The notes below the pieces were generated by a model. That model was not told the DNA's origin and searched no databases. It was given only the letters and a program-made list of their open reading frames with translations. From positions 1 to 5,985 of the forward strand of contig DPSB01000005.1 of NCBI GenBank assembly GCA_003537495.1: a stretch of DNA of 5,985 bases, read 5' to 3'. Numbering within the stretch: position 1 is the stretch's first letter; the number at the start of each line of letters is the position of its first letter. This document shows positions 5,975 through 5,985 of the stretch, piece after piece. Made by a program: the position numbers and the translations under genes. The DNA is from Cytophagales bacterium. Its GTDB lineage: Bacteria > Bacteroidota > Bacteroidia > Cytophagales > Cyclobacteriaceae.

Positions 5975-5985
5975 ACGCTTCTAAG

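Overview
The window suggests a Bacteroidota genome, probably Cytophagales-like. The inference rests on moderate-to-low GC, AT-rich intergenic DNA, starts mostly without Shine-Dalgarno sequences, one TAnnTTTG element (the -7 box used in this phylum), and the kinds of proteins encoded. No rRNA, tRNA, CRISPR array, insertion sequence or integrase was seen, and no gap between genes exceeds 300 bases.

Plus-strand half (1-3631). The window opens inside a penicillin-acylase-family Ntn hydrolase gene, of which the C-terminal 441 codons are present. After an 82-nt gap holding three tandem copies of a heptamer (GAYYACY) comes a class V (fold type I) PLP-dependent aminotransferase-like enzyme. It starts at GTG and has no desulfurase cysteine. 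Its stop overlaps by 4 nt the start of a 190-residue polytopic membrane protein whose histidine pattern faintly recalls ferric-reductase/MsrQ-type haem membrane domains. A small, AT-richer orphan gene for a single-span membrane protein follows; its start codon is uncertain.

Convergent junction (3632-3699). This short gap holds a perfect 10-bp inverted repeat with a 4-nt loop. It is the most GC-rich piece of DNA in its neighbourhood and has no T-tract on either side. It is either an unusual bidirectional terminator or a copy of a dispersed REP-like palindrome.

Minus-strand half (5974 down to 3700). Three genes overlap in a chain: a DUF2281-like antitoxin, a PIN-domain toxin (16-nt overlap), and a full-length PaaN-type aldehyde dehydrogenase of phenylacetyl-CoA catabolism (4-nt ATGA overlap). 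No other paa genes are in view. A toxin-antitoxin pair therefore sits directly ahead of, and appears translationally coupled to, a catabolic enzyme gene.

I did not find a convincing new multi-gene system. The items most worth a second look are the antitoxin-toxin-paaN arrangement, the PIN protein's missing second acidic residue, the intergenic hairpin, the heptamer repeat, and the PLP enzyme/membrane protein pair.
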